Source of the DNA: Lentzea californiensis
GTDB taxonomy: Bacteria > Actinomycetota > Actinomycetes > Mycobacteriales > Pseudonocardiaceae
Direction: 5' to 3'
DNA length: 64,000 nt
NCBI RefSeq assembly: GCF_024648825.1
Contig: NZ_JANBBE010000006.1
Span: 434,001 to 498,000 of the forward strand
Shown here: positions 24,582 to 33,819 of the stretch, piece by piece
Position numbering within the stretch: the stretch's first letter is position 1
How the letters are laid out: every line of letters begins with the position of its first letter
Made by a program: the position numbers and the translations under genes
Notes under the pieces: model-generated
Seen by the model: the letters and a program-made list of their open reading frames with translations, nothing else
What the model was told of the DNA's origin: nothing
Database searches by the model: none

Positions 24582-24689
24582 CGAGTGCCAGGCGAGCTCC
24601 GCACCTCGTGACACGCTTCCCCGGCCGAGACCGATGAGTTCACGCGGCCTCCGTGGTCTGACCATCGACCCAGGAACGGAAGGAAGCCC

Positions 24690-25334
24690 ATGACCCAGCT
24701 GGTGAAGGTCCAGAACTTCGTCGTGTCGAGCGACGGGTTCGGTGCCGGCGAGAACCAGACCCTCGAAAGGCCGTTCGGCCACGCCGACCCCGGCACGATG
24801 TTCGCGTGGGCGGGCGCCACCGCGAGCTGGCCCAACCGCACCGATCCCGGCGGCAGCCGCGGACTCGACGACTACCTCACCCGCGACTTCGCGCACAACA
24901 TCGGTGCGGAGATCATGGGCGCCAACAAGTTCAGCCCGCACCGCGGACCGTGGGAGAACCACGACTGGCAGGGCTGGTGGGGCGACGAACCGCCGTTCCA
25001 CACCCCGGTCTTCGTGCTGACGCACCACGAGCGGCCGTCGTTCACGCTGTCCGGCACGACGTTCCGCTTCGTGAGCGGTGACCCGGCCGGCGTGCTCGAG
25101 CTCGCGAAGGAGGCCGCGCGGGGCAAGGACGTCCGGATCGGCGGCGGCGCCACCACGATCCGGGCGTTCCTCGACGCCGACCTGATCGACACCCTGCACG
25201 TCGCGGTGTCCCCGGTCGAGCTCGGGCACGGCGTGCCGCTGTGGAAGTCGCCGGACGAACTGCTCGACCGGTTCCACCTCGACGTCGTGCCGAGTTCGAG
25301 CGGCGTGACCCACCACCTGTTCTGGCGGAAGTGA
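24690..25334 (+). CDS. Dihydrofolate reductase-family protein (RibD C-terminal type)
   Basis: 214 residues. The RibD C-terminal/DHFR-like fold is shown by KVQNFVVSSDGFGAG at the start, AEIMGANKFSP, DVRIGGGATTIRAFLDADLI and LHVAVSPVELGHGVPLW. GGAAGGAAG precedes the ATG. Members are NADPH-binding reductases found next to many regulators and have no fixed substrate. It is not a housekeeping DHFR: the folate-binding Asp/Glu and Trp pattern is not conserved. Confidence 0.82.
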   Translation: MTQLVKVQNFVVSSDGFGAGENQTLERPFGHADPGTMFAWAGATASWPNRTDPGGSRGLDDYLTRDFAHNIGAEIMGANKFSPHRGPWENHDWQGWWGDEPPFHTPVFVLTHHERPSFTLSGTTFRFVSGDPAGVLELAKEAARGKDVRIGGGATTIRAFLDADLIDTLHVAVSPVELGHGVPLWKSPDELLDRFHLDVVPSSSGVTHHLFWRK

Positions 25335-25381
25335 TCTGGAGCAGACGGCGGAGCCGGGCCCGACAAGTGGCGCGGCTCCAC

Positions 25382-25447
25382 GTTTCGAAACTTGTTTCGA
25401 AACTTTAACACAATTGGCTGCGAAACCCCCCGCACAACGCGCGAAAC
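25382..25447. promoter_or_regulatory. Cluster of CGAAAC boxes upstream of xylanase
   Basis: Two 10-bp palindromes GTTTCGAAAC lie at 25382-25391 and 25394-25403, 12 bp apart, and two further CGAAAC half-boxes at 25421-25426 and 25442-25447. Streptomyces xylanase promoters carry known CGAAA-N-TTTCG type elements; this cluster sits about 260 bp before the GH10 xylanase start and looks like the same class of control site. Confidence 0.55.
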
Positions 25448-25485
25448 CGCACCTAATTCCGTCCGGCGAACAGGTGGTCTCACCT

Positions 25486-25518
25486 GGGCATTCGACGGGC
25501 ATTCGAAAAGGCATTCAC
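25486..25518 (+). repeat. Three direct repeats with 12-bp period
   Basis: GGGCATTCGA at 25486-25495 and 25498-25507, then GGCATTCAC at 25510-25518. They lie between the CGAAAC boxes and the xylanase gene, in the otherwise empty stretch 25335-25707 that I read as a long regulatory region. Confidence 0.55.
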
Positions 25519-25581
25519 TTCACCACCGATGATCGTCCAGCTCAGAACCGCTGCGACGACAGGCCGAGACGCACGCCTTGA

Positions 25582-27051
<1,470 letters not shown>

Positions 27052-27067
27052 CGACGGCTCCGGAGAA

Positions 27068-27109
27068 CGTACCGGCACGGGCCCACGCGAGCGGGCCCGT
27101 GCCGGTACG
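27068..27109. terminator. Bidirectional terminator hairpin
   Basis: 17-bp perfect stem (arms 27068-27084 and 27093-27109) with an 8-base loop, between the convergent xylanase and photolyase genes. Confidence 0.85.
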
Positions 27110-27113
27110 GCGC

Positions 27114-28460
27114 TCAGCGCTTGCGGGAACGCGCTGCCGCGAACCTGTCCGCTGCTTCGCGCAGGTCCACGATGGGCGCCGGGTAGTCGAGCGCCTTCCG
27201 TTCCTCCTCGGGCAGCGTCCACGGTTCGTGGACGTGCTGCGGGGCCAGATCGGCCAGTTCGGGCAGGTAGCGCTTGACGTAGGTGCCGTCCGGGTCGTAG
27301 CGGCGGGCCTGCGCCAGCGGGTTGTGCACGCGGTTCGGGCGGGTGTCGGTGCCCGTGCCCGCCACCCACTGCCAGTTCATCTGGTTGTTCGCGAGGTCGC
27401 AGTCCACCAGCAGGTCGACGAAGTGCTGGGCACCGCGCCTCCAGTCCAGGTACAGCGTCTTGCAGAGGAAGCTCGCCACGACCAGGCGGGCCCGGTTGTG
27501 CATCCAGCCCTCCCGGTCGAGCTGGCGCATCGCCGCGTCCACGATCGGATAGCCGGTGCGGCCGTCCCTCCACGCTTCGAAGTCGTCGTCCGAGCGGCGC
27601 CACTGGTCGTCGCGGGTGCGGTAGTCCTTCGTGGCCGAGTCGGGGCGGGCGGCCAGCACCTGGTGGTGGAAGTCGCGCCACGCGAGCTGACGGGTGTAGG
27701 CCTGGGCGCCCTCGGACGCGGTGCCGGTGCGCTCCAGCAGTTCGGTCACCGACACCGTGCCGAAGTGCAGGTGCGGGGACAGGTGCGAGGTCGCGTCGTC
27801 GGCCAAGGCGTCGTGCAGGTCGGCGTAGTCCTCCACGCCGGTGCGCACCCAGTCCGCCATCAGCCTGCGTCCCACGGTTTCGCCGCCCGCGGCCAGCTCC
27901 GGTGACGGGGTGCCGTGGTGGAGCCGGCCCGGCGGCTCACCGCTGATCTCGGGCACGGTCAGCCGCCCCGGCGCGCGCAGGACACCGCGCCGGTGCACGG
28001 TCTCCCACCTGCGGAAGTACGGGGTGAACACCGCGAAGTGGTCGCCACCGCCGGACGGGGTGAGCGACAGCGGCGGGACGGCGTTGATCGACTGGTCGTG
28101 CACGTGCAGGTCGGCCCCCAGCGTCTCCAGGGCCTCCTCCCGGCGGCGGGCGTACCTGCTGACGTCGGCGGCGACGTGGATCTCGGTGACGTCGTGGGCT
28201 CGCACGACCCTGGTGATCTCGTCGACGAGCTTTCCCCGGCGCACGACCAGTTCGCCGCCACGTTCGCGCAGCGAGCGGTCCAGGTCGGCGAGGCAGTCGG
28301 ACAGGAACGCGGCGCGGTTGGCGTTGAAGAACGCCGACGAGACGATCGCGTCGTCGAGCACGAACAGCGGGATGCACCGGTCCGCGGCGGTCGCGGCGTG
28401 CAGCACCGGGTTGTCGTGGACCCGCAGGTCACGGGTGAACAGGGCGATCGACGTCGTCAC
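27114..28460 (-). CDS. phr: Deoxyribodipyrimidine photolyase
   Basis: 448 residues from a GTG at 28460, giving the usual class I length. N-terminal antenna-binding domain begins TTSIALFTRDLRVHDNP. The FAD domain shows QLAWRDFHHQVL, GRTGYPIVDAAMRQL, GWMHNRARLVVASF and NQMNWQWVAGTGTDTRPNR, the classical photolyase contacts. It repairs UV-induced cyclobutane pyrimidine dimers using blue light. It diverges from the SDR-DUF2867 gene, and such pairs often belong to light or UV responses. Confidence 0.92.
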   Translation of the reverse strand: MTTSIALFTRDLRVHDNPVLHAATAADRCIPLFVLDDAIVSSAFFNANRAAFLSDCLADLDRSLRERGGELVVRRGKLVDEITRVVRAHDVTEIHVAADVSRYARRREEALETLGADLHVHDQSINAVPPLSLTPSGGGDHFAVFTPYFRRWETVHRRGVLRAPGRLTVPEISGEPPGRLHHGTPSPELAAGGETVGRRLMADWVRTGVEDYADLHDALADDATSHLSPHLHFGTVSVTELLERTGTASEGAQAYTRQLAWRDFHHQVLAARPDSATKDYRTRDDQWRRSDDDFEAWRDGRTGYPIVDAAMRQLDREGWMHNRARLVVASFLCKTLYLDWRRGAQHFVDLLVDCDLANNQMNWQWVAGTGTDTRPNRVHNPLAQARRYDPDGTYVKRYLPELADLAPQHVHEPWTLPEEERKALDYPAPIVDLREAADRFAAARSRKR

Positions 28461-28550
28461 CGGTGAGCGGTACCCGGCGGCCCGGTTCGGCAACCGCGTC
28501 GTCATTCGTTCGTGGGTGGACGGTTGCGTTCGCCCGGGAACGGGCACGTG

Positions 28551-29951
28551 ATGCGGGTGACGACCGACGAAGACGGGCGACCGACGAGGTGCCTCGTGAT
28601 GGGCGCGACCGGGCACCTCGGGTCGCGCCTCGTGCCCGAACTGCTCCGGCACGGCCACCAGGTGGCCGTGCTGGTGCGCGACAGTGCGCAGGCGGCGCGG
28701 TTCGCCACGAGGGTGATGGTGCACACCGGCGACGCCACGGACCCGCATGCCGTCCGGGAGGCGTTGGCGGGCAACGACATCGTGTACTTCCTCGTGCACT
28801 CGCTGGAACGGCCCGACTTCGCCGGTGTCGACGCCGATGCCGCCGCCGTGCTGGCCGAGGCGGCGGCGGACGCGGCGGTGCGGCAGATCGTCTACGTCGG
28901 CGGACCACGCCCCGGCTCCCCCGGCCTGTCCGCGCACCTCGCCTCGCGGGCCGAGGTCGGTGACGTCCTGACCGCGGGACGGGTGCCCGCACTCGTGCTG
29001 CAGGCGTCGATGATCATCGGTGCCGGTTCGGCGAGCTTCGAGCTGCTGCGGTCGTCCGCGCGGCTCACGCCGTGGGTGCCGGCGCCGTCGTGGATCCACA
29101 ACACCAGCAGGCCGGTCGCGGTCGCCGACGTCGTGCACCTCCTGGTGGCCGCCGCGGATCTTCCGAAACCTGTTGACGGCGTGTTCGACGTGCCCGGCCC
29201 GGAGCGGCTCAGCTACCTGGAACTGGTGCAGCGGTGCGCGCGGGTGCTGCGGCTCCCGGTCCGGCTGCCCGTGCCCGCCCCGTTGTGGTCGCACAAGCTC
29301 GCCGCACAGGTCGCCGGACTGGTGACCCCGGTGCGCGCGGCGGTCGCGGAACCGTTGTTCGCGTCGCTGGAGCACGACCTCGCGGCGGACGGTCCACTCG
29401 CCACCGACGTGCTGCCCGCGCCGCCCGGTGGCATGACCAGCGTCGACAACGCCATCCGTGCCGCGACCACCCCGGAGGCCGAGCAGGACGGCGGCGAGGT
29501 GTTCACCGAGGAACGCACGGTGCTGACCGAGGCCTCACCGGAGGACGTCTGGCGCACCGTGAACACGTTGGGCGGCAAGGACGGCTGGCACACCATCCCT
29601 CTCGTGTGGACGGTCCGGGGCGCGATCGACCACCTGCTCGGCGGCATCGGGCTGTACCGCGGCCGGGCACCGGAGGTCGGCGAAGGCGACGTGGTCGACT
29701 TCTGGACCGTCGTGCACCGCGACGACGAGGCGAGGCAGCTGGTGTTGCGGGCGGACATGAAGATGCCCGGCCGCACGCTGCTCGACATGCGCGTCGATCG
29801 CGAGGGCGGCCGCACGCGCTACCGGCAGAAGATCACGTTCACCGCCGACGGGCTGCTCGGCCAGCTGTACTGGGTGGCGCAGAAGCCCTTGCACGACGTC
29901 GTGTTCGCCACCATGGCGCGCGGGATCGTCCGAAAGGCGTCTGCGGCATGA
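28551..29951 (+). CDS. NAD(P)-binding SDR fused to a C-terminal DUF2867/SRPBCC-like domain
   Basis: 466 residues from the ATG at 28551. An atypical SDR domain comes first (CLVMGATGHLGSRLVPELL, VYFLVHSLERPDF, QIVYVGGPRPG), then from about residue 320 a START/SRPBCC-like domain (ERTVLTEASPEDVWRTVNTL, ending FATMARGIVRKAS). This two-domain layout is common in actinobacteria; function is not established. Divergent from photolyase and followed eight bases later by the AIM24 gene. Confidence 0.82.
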   Translation: MRVTTDEDGRPTRCLVMGATGHLGSRLVPELLRHGHQVAVLVRDSAQAARFATRVMVHTGDATDPHAVREALAGNDIVYFLVHSLERPDFAGVDADAAAVLAEAAADAAVRQIVYVGGPRPGSPGLSAHLASRAEVGDVLTAGRVPALVLQASMIIGAGSASFELLRSSARLTPWVPAPSWIHNTSRPVAVADVVHLLVAAADLPKPVDGVFDVPGPERLSYLELVQRCARVLRLPVRLPVPAPLWSHKLAAQVAGLVTPVRAAVAEPLFASLEHDLAADGPLATDVLPAPPGGMTSVDNAIRAATTPEAEQDGGEVFTEERTVLTEASPEDVWRTVNTLGGKDGWHTIPLVWTVRGAIDHLLGGIGLYRGRAPEVGEGDVVDFWTVVHRDDEARQLVLRADMKMPGRTLLDMRVDREGGRTRYRQKITFTADGLLGQLYWVAQKPLHDVVFATMARGIVRKASAA

Positions 29952-29958
29952 TCTGACC

Positions 29959-30630
29959 ATGCGCAGCTCACTGTTCAACCACGAAGAGCGGGCCGTCGAG
30001 CCCGGAAGCTTCCAACTGCAGAACGAACGCATGCTCAAGGTGGACCTCACCGGCAGCGGCGGCTTCTTCTTCGCCAAGCAGGGATCGATGGTCGCCTACC
30101 AGGGCGACGTCGACTTCGCCTACGAGGGCAGCGGTGGTCTCGGCAAGCTGTTCAAGAAGGCCTTCACCGGTGAGGGCATGTCGCTGATGAAGGTGTCGGG
30201 CAGCGGCGACGTCTTCCTCGCCCAGGACGCGGACGAGATCTTCGTGCTGCACCTGGAGGACGAGGGCGTCACCGTGAACGGCAAGAACGTGCTCGCCTTC
30301 GACAGCACGCTCAAGTGGGACATCAACCGCACCGAAGGCGCGTCGATGCTCAGCGGCGGCCTGTTCAACACCACCTTCACGGGTACCGGGGCGCTGGCCG
30401 TCACCGCCTACGGCACCCCGGTCGTGCTGAACGTGGACCAGCCGACGTTCGTCGACATGCAGTCGGCCGTCCTGTGGTCCACCTCGCTGCAGTCCACGAT
30501 CCGCAAGACGGCCAAGCTCGGTGCCGTCATCGGCCGCGGCTCCGGCGAGGCGTACCAGCTCGCGTTGTCGGGTCAGGGCATCGTCGTGGTGCAGGCGTCG
30601 GAAGGCCACCCGGTACCGACCGCCCAGTAG
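29959..30630 (+). CDS. AIM24 family protein
   Basis: 223 residues of beta-rich sequence with regular Gly motifs: MLKVDLTGSGGFFFAKQGSM, GEGMSLMKVSGSGDVFLAQD, VLAFDSTLKWDINRTEG. This matches the AIM24/TIM24-type fold (tryptophan RNA-binding-like beta sandwich). Bacterial members are widespread but uncharacterised. It starts eight bases after the SDR-DUF2867 stop, so the two are co-transcribed, and a hairpin terminator follows 13 bases after its stop. Confidence 0.83.
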   Translation: MRSSLFNHEERAVEPGSFQLQNERMLKVDLTGSGGFFFAKQGSMVAYQGDVDFAYEGSGGLGKLFKKAFTGEGMSLMKVSGSGDVFLAQDADEIFVLHLEDEGVTVNGKNVLAFDSTLKWDINRTEGASMLSGGLFNTTFTGTGALAVTAYGTPVVLNVDQPTFVDMQSAVLWSTSLQSTIRKTAKLGAVIGRGSGEAYQLALSGQGIVVVQASEGHPVPTAQ

Positions 30631-30643
30631 TGCTTCGAGGTGA

Positions 30644-30670
30644 ACGCAGCCGAGGCTCTCTCGGCTGCGT
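30644..30670. terminator. Bidirectional terminator hairpin
   Basis: 10-bp perfect stem ACGCAGCCGA / TCGGCTGCGT with a 7-base loop between the convergent AIM24 and amidohydrolase genes. Confidence 0.8.
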
Positions 30671-30673
30671 CGC

Positions 30674-31735
30674 TCATCGGACGCGGTCTCCGGCGATCCA
30701 GACACCGGCGATGTCCCGCGTGCCCCCGGACGCCGGGTCGCCGTCGACCAGGAGCAGGTCCGCGCGCTTTCCGGCCGCGATCACACCGCGGTCACCGAGG
30801 CCGAAGACCTGCGCGGGCAACGATGTCGCGCTCGCGAGTGCCTCGATCCGAGTCAGGCCGGCAGCGACCATGAGCTCGAGCTCGTGGTGCAGCGACTCGC
30901 CGTGCTTCGGGGCGAACGGCGCTCCGGGCGCCGAGTTCGCGTCCGTCCCGGCCAGCACCCGGATGCCGGCGTCGTGGAACGCGGTCACCGTGTCCCGCGC
31001 GTGTTCGTAGCGGAAACCGGCGCCGGCGAACAGGTTCGCCGTGCCCTCCATCATCGTCAGGGTCGGCACCGACACCATGCCGATCTCCCGCATTCCCGCG
31101 ATGGTGTCGTCGTCGAGGACGGCGTCGAGCGGCGCGTGCGTGCTCACGTCCACACCGGACTCCACGGCGACGCGGAACGCGCCTGTCGTGACGGAGTGCG
31201 CGACGACGAGCAGGCCGTGTTCGTGTGCGGCCCGGACGAGGGCGTTCACGGTCGCCTGGTCCATGCCCTCGGGCGGCGCGGCCTCGGTGACGATCTTGAT
31301 GTAGTCAGCTCCGTCGGCGACGCGCCGTGCCACGAACGCCCGCGCCTCGTCCGGGTTGTTCACGATTCCCTCCGCCGGGAAGCCCGGCATCCTCGCGTGG
31401 TGACCGCCGGGCCCCACCGCCGGGATCGTCGCGCTCAAGATCTGCGCCACGCCCTTCTGCCGTCGCACGTCGCCGACGAACGCGAGCGGCCAGGCGCCCA
31501 TGTCCAGTCCCGTCGTGACGCCCCAGCGCGCGAGGTCCTCAAGATCGGCCCGGCCGCGCACCGTGTGCACGTGCGCGTCGATCAGACCTGGCAGCAGCAC
31601 GCCTCCCGCCGCGTCGACGACCATGTCGGCCGCAGCGGTGTCGTCCGCGAGGACCGACTTCCCGAACACCACCCGCCGGGGCTCGCTCATCGCCGAGCGG
31701 TCGAACACCCGCACGTTCTCGATCGCGGTCGTCAT
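30674..31735 (-). CDS. Metal-dependent amidohydrolase
   Basis: 353 residues. The metal motif LIDAHVHT places His55 and His57; DYIKIVTE supplies the probable carbamylated lysine; VVAHSVTTGA and AGTDANSAPGAP give later ligand residues, all in the order of the imidazolonepropionase/prolidase-like amidohydrolase group. C-terminal GVIAAGKRADLLLVDGDP is the usual beta-sandwich closure. Substrate unknown, probably a cyclic amide or lactone-like compound. It diverges from a MarR gene with a perfect inverted repeat between them, so inducible expression is likely. Confidence 0.85.
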   Translation of the reverse strand: MTTAIENVRVFDRSAMSEPRRVVFGKSVLADDTAAADMVVDAAGGVLLPGLIDAHVHTVRGRADLEDLARWGVTTGLDMGAWPLAFVGDVRRQKGVAQILSATIPAVGPGGHHARMPGFPAEGIVNNPDEARAFVARRVADGADYIKIVTEAAPPEGMDQATVNALVRAAHEHGLLVVAHSVTTGAFRVAVESGVDVSTHAPLDAVLDDDTIAGMREIGMVSVPTLTMMEGTANLFAGAGFRYEHARDTVTAFHDAGIRVLAGTDANSAPGAPFAPKHGESLHHELELMVAAGLTRIEALASATSLPAQVFGLGDRGVIAAGKRADLLLVDGDPASGGTRDIAGVWIAGDRVR

Positions 31736-31750
31736 CGCGCCTCCCTCGAT

Positions 31751-31768
31751 TAGCTTTTACGAAAGCTA
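31751..31768. promoter_or_regulatory. MarR operator
   Basis: TAGCTTT, 4-base spacer, AAAGCTA: perfect 7-bp arms between the divergent amidohydrolase (start 31735) and MarR gene (start 31798). A further AAAGC half-site follows at 31774. Confidence 0.72.
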
Positions 31769-31797
31769 TCATGAAAGCAATCTGGTAGGATCCGAGC

Positions 31798-32253
31798 ATG
31801 TCCTCGCTGTCTCTCGCCCAGCACGCCGTGAGGCTGCAAACGTTGCTGGAGCGGCACATCGCCGAGGTGCTCAAGAAGCACGGGCTCTCCCGCAGCGAGC
31901 TCGACGTGCTGGGAGCCTTGGCGTCGTGTGGTGATGCAGGCGCACGCCCGCAGGAACTCGCCTCGCAGCTGCTGCTCACCACGGGCGGTATCAGCAACAT
32001 ACTCCGCAGGCTCGAGAACGACGGACACATCACGCGCGAGGCGAACCGCACCGACGCACGGAGCAGCATCGTGCGCCTTACCCCGCAAGGACATGGCGTC
32101 GCGCGAGAGACCGGTGCGGCCGTCGCCGAGGTGATCGACCGGGCGCTCCACCCCGTCGGCCGATCGGTGATCGACAAGGCCGCCGAGCTCCTGCACCAGG
32201 TCCTCGTCGCGCTCGACGAGGACTCGCCGGTGCACCGCGACCTCTCCCCCTGA
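31798..32253 (+). CDS. MarR-family regulator
   Basis: 151 residues with the winged HTH: HGLSRSELDVLGALASCG, PQELASQLLLTTGGISNILR as recognition helix, and the wing DARSSIVRLTPQG. Helices at both ends form the dimer interface. Likely represses itself and the divergent amidohydrolase through the inverted repeat at 31751. Its 3' end nearly abuts the convergent WYL gene with 4 bases between. Confidence 0.88.
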   Translation: MSSLSLAQHAVRLQTLLERHIAEVLKKHGLSRSELDVLGALASCGDAGARPQELASQLLLTTGGISNILRRLENDGHITREANRTDARSSIVRLTPQGHGVARETGAAVAEVIDRALHPVGRSVIDKAAELLHQVLVALDEDSPVHRDLSP

Positions 32254-32257
32254 CCGG

Positions 32258-33238
32258 TCAGCCGGCCGCCCGCGCCGCGCGCCCGGCCAGTTCGGCGAAG
32301 GCGGCGCGCAGCTCCGGCGGGCCGACGACCTCGATCTCGGTGTCGAAGCGCGCCAGCCGGGCGGCGAGCGCGGCCCAGGACCAGGAGCCGGCGATCAGCC
32401 TCGTCCTGCCCGGGGCCACCTCCTCGGCGGTGCCGTCTCCCGCGAACAACGCCACCTCGGCCATCGGAAGATCGAGGACGACCTCACCCTGGCAAGGCCA
32501 GGCGTCGGCGCCGCCGGAACCCTTGAACCGGGCGGACAGGAACGCCGCGACGTTCCCGCCCGGCACCTCGCGCCGGGTGAAACGGGGACCGGTGGGCACG
32601 CGGAGCGTCATCCGGTCCACGCGGTAGGTGCGCCAGTCCTGCCGTTCGCCGCTCCACCCCAGGAGGTACCAGCGTCCACTTCGGACGAGGAGGTGGTGCG
32701 GCTGCACGCGGCGAGGAGGCTGCGGCTCCGCGTCGTCCGGACGGCCCGGCGGGTGGTAGTCGAACCTCAGCTCCTCGCGGCCGCGGATGGTGGTGCTCAA
32801 GGTGAGCAGCACCTCGGTGTCCACCTGCGGAGTCGTTGCGCCTGCCGTGGTGATCTCCAGCGCGTCGACGCGGCGGCGCAGCCGGGACGGCATCACCTGG
32901 CGCACGGTCACCAGGGCACGTGCGGCTGCTTCCTCGATGCCGGCGCCCGCGCTGACCGCGATCCGCAACGCCACGGCGAGCGCGATCGCCTGCTCCTCGT
33001 CGAACAGCATGGGCGGCATCTGGCTGCCGGCTTCGAGCCGGTAACCACCGTCAGGGCCCTTGACCGCGTGCACGACGTAGCCGAGCTCGCGCAGCCTGTC
33101 GACGTCACGGCGCACCGTCCGTTCGCTGACGGCCAGGCGTTCGGCGAGCAGGCCTCCCGGCCAGTCGCGGCGTGCCTGCAGCATCGACAGCAGCGCCAGC
33201 AGACGTGCGGAGGTGGTCGTCGAGGAAGCCGTCGGCAT
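32258..33238 (-). CDS. WYL-domain transcriptional regulator (YafY type)
   Basis: 326 residues. An N-terminal DeoR-like HTH is seen (RLLALLSMLQARRDWPGG, LAVSERTVRRDVDRLRELGY), then a WYL domain at about 140-230 with RRVQPHHLLVRSGRWYLLGW and DWRTYRVDRM, and a WCX extension. WYL proteins bind single-stranded nucleic acid or nucleotides in some cases; many are simply local regulators. It diverges from the VOC gene, with an inverted repeat in the gap, suggesting it controls that gene and itself. Confidence 0.87.
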   Translation of the reverse strand: MPTASSTTTSARLLALLSMLQARRDWPGGLLAERLAVSERTVRRDVDRLRELGYVVHAVKGPDGGYRLEAGSQMPPMLFDEEQAIALAVALRIAVSAGAGIEEAAARALVTVRQVMPSRLRRRVDALEITTAGATTPQVDTEVLLTLSTTIRGREELRFDYHPPGRPDDAEPQPPRRVQPHHLLVRSGRWYLLGWSGERQDWRTYRVDRMTLRVPTGPRFTRREVPGGNVAAFLSARFKGSGGADAWPCQGEVVLDLPMAEVALFAGDGTAEEVAPGRTRLIAGSWSWAALAARLARFDTEIEVVGPPELRAAFAELAGRAARAAG

Positions 33239-33259
33239 GGTTCTCAGTTTGGCACGAGA

Positions 33260-33280
33260 AGCGGACGTTCCCTGTCCGCT
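33260..33280. promoter_or_regulatory. Candidate operator for the WYL regulator
   Basis: AGCGGAC, 7-base spacer, GTCCGCT: perfect 7-bp arms in the 113-base gap between the divergent WYL and VOC genes. Confidence 0.55.
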
Positions 33281-33351
33281 ACCGCTGACATCGTCGTTCC
33301 TGTCGCCGGAGACCTCCGGCGGCGAGAACCACTCGTGAAGGACCGGACACC

Positions 33352-33819
33352 ATGTCGCTCAACGCAGTCACCCACCTCAACTTCCGCGGCCAGGCCCGGG
33401 AAGCGCTGGAGTTCTACCGGTCGGTGTTCGGCGGCCAGGCCACCATCGCCACCTACGCCGACTTCGGCATGCCCGCCGACCTGCCGGGCGCCCGGAACGT
33501 GGTCTTCGGCCAGGTCGTCGCCGGCAACGGCTTCCGCGTCATGGCCTACGACGTGCCCGGCGAGAACGTCCCGTTCGTCCAGGGCGAGCCCACCACCCAC
33601 CGCGCGAACGGCGCCACGATCACCACGGAGCCGTTCTTCCTCTCCGTGCGCGGCGAGTCCGTCGAGGAGGTCGCCACCCTCTGGAAGGGCCTCGCCGACG
33701 GGGCCGCGGTGATCGAGGAGTTCGGCCCCGCGCCGTGGGCGCCGGGGTTCGGCATGCTCACCGACCGGTTCGGCGTGACGTGGATCCTCGACGTCGCGGC
33801 CGGCCACGCGCAGGGTTAG
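33352..33819 (+). CDS. VOC/PhnB-like glyoxalase-superfamily protein
   Basis: 155 residues of the PhnB/3-demethylubiquinone-methyltransferase-like VOC type. It begins [20 protein letters not shown] followed by [14 protein letters not shown], and ends [15 protein letters not shown]. These small proteins are dimeric with unknown substrates. Divergent from the WYL regulator. Its stop overlaps the convergent kinase stop by four bases. Confidence 0.85.
   Translation: MSLNAVTHLNFRGQAREALEFYRSVFGGQATIATYADFGMPADLPGARNVVFGQVVAGNGFRVMAYDVPGENVPFVQGEPTTHRANGATITTEPFFLSVRGESVEEVATLWKGLADGAAVIEEFGPAPWAPGFGMLTDRFGVTWILDVAAGHAQG

Noticed and set aside
24690..25334. Housekeeping dihydrofolate reductase (folA)
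   Set aside because: Folate-site residues and typical length do not match; it is a RibD-C-type family member.
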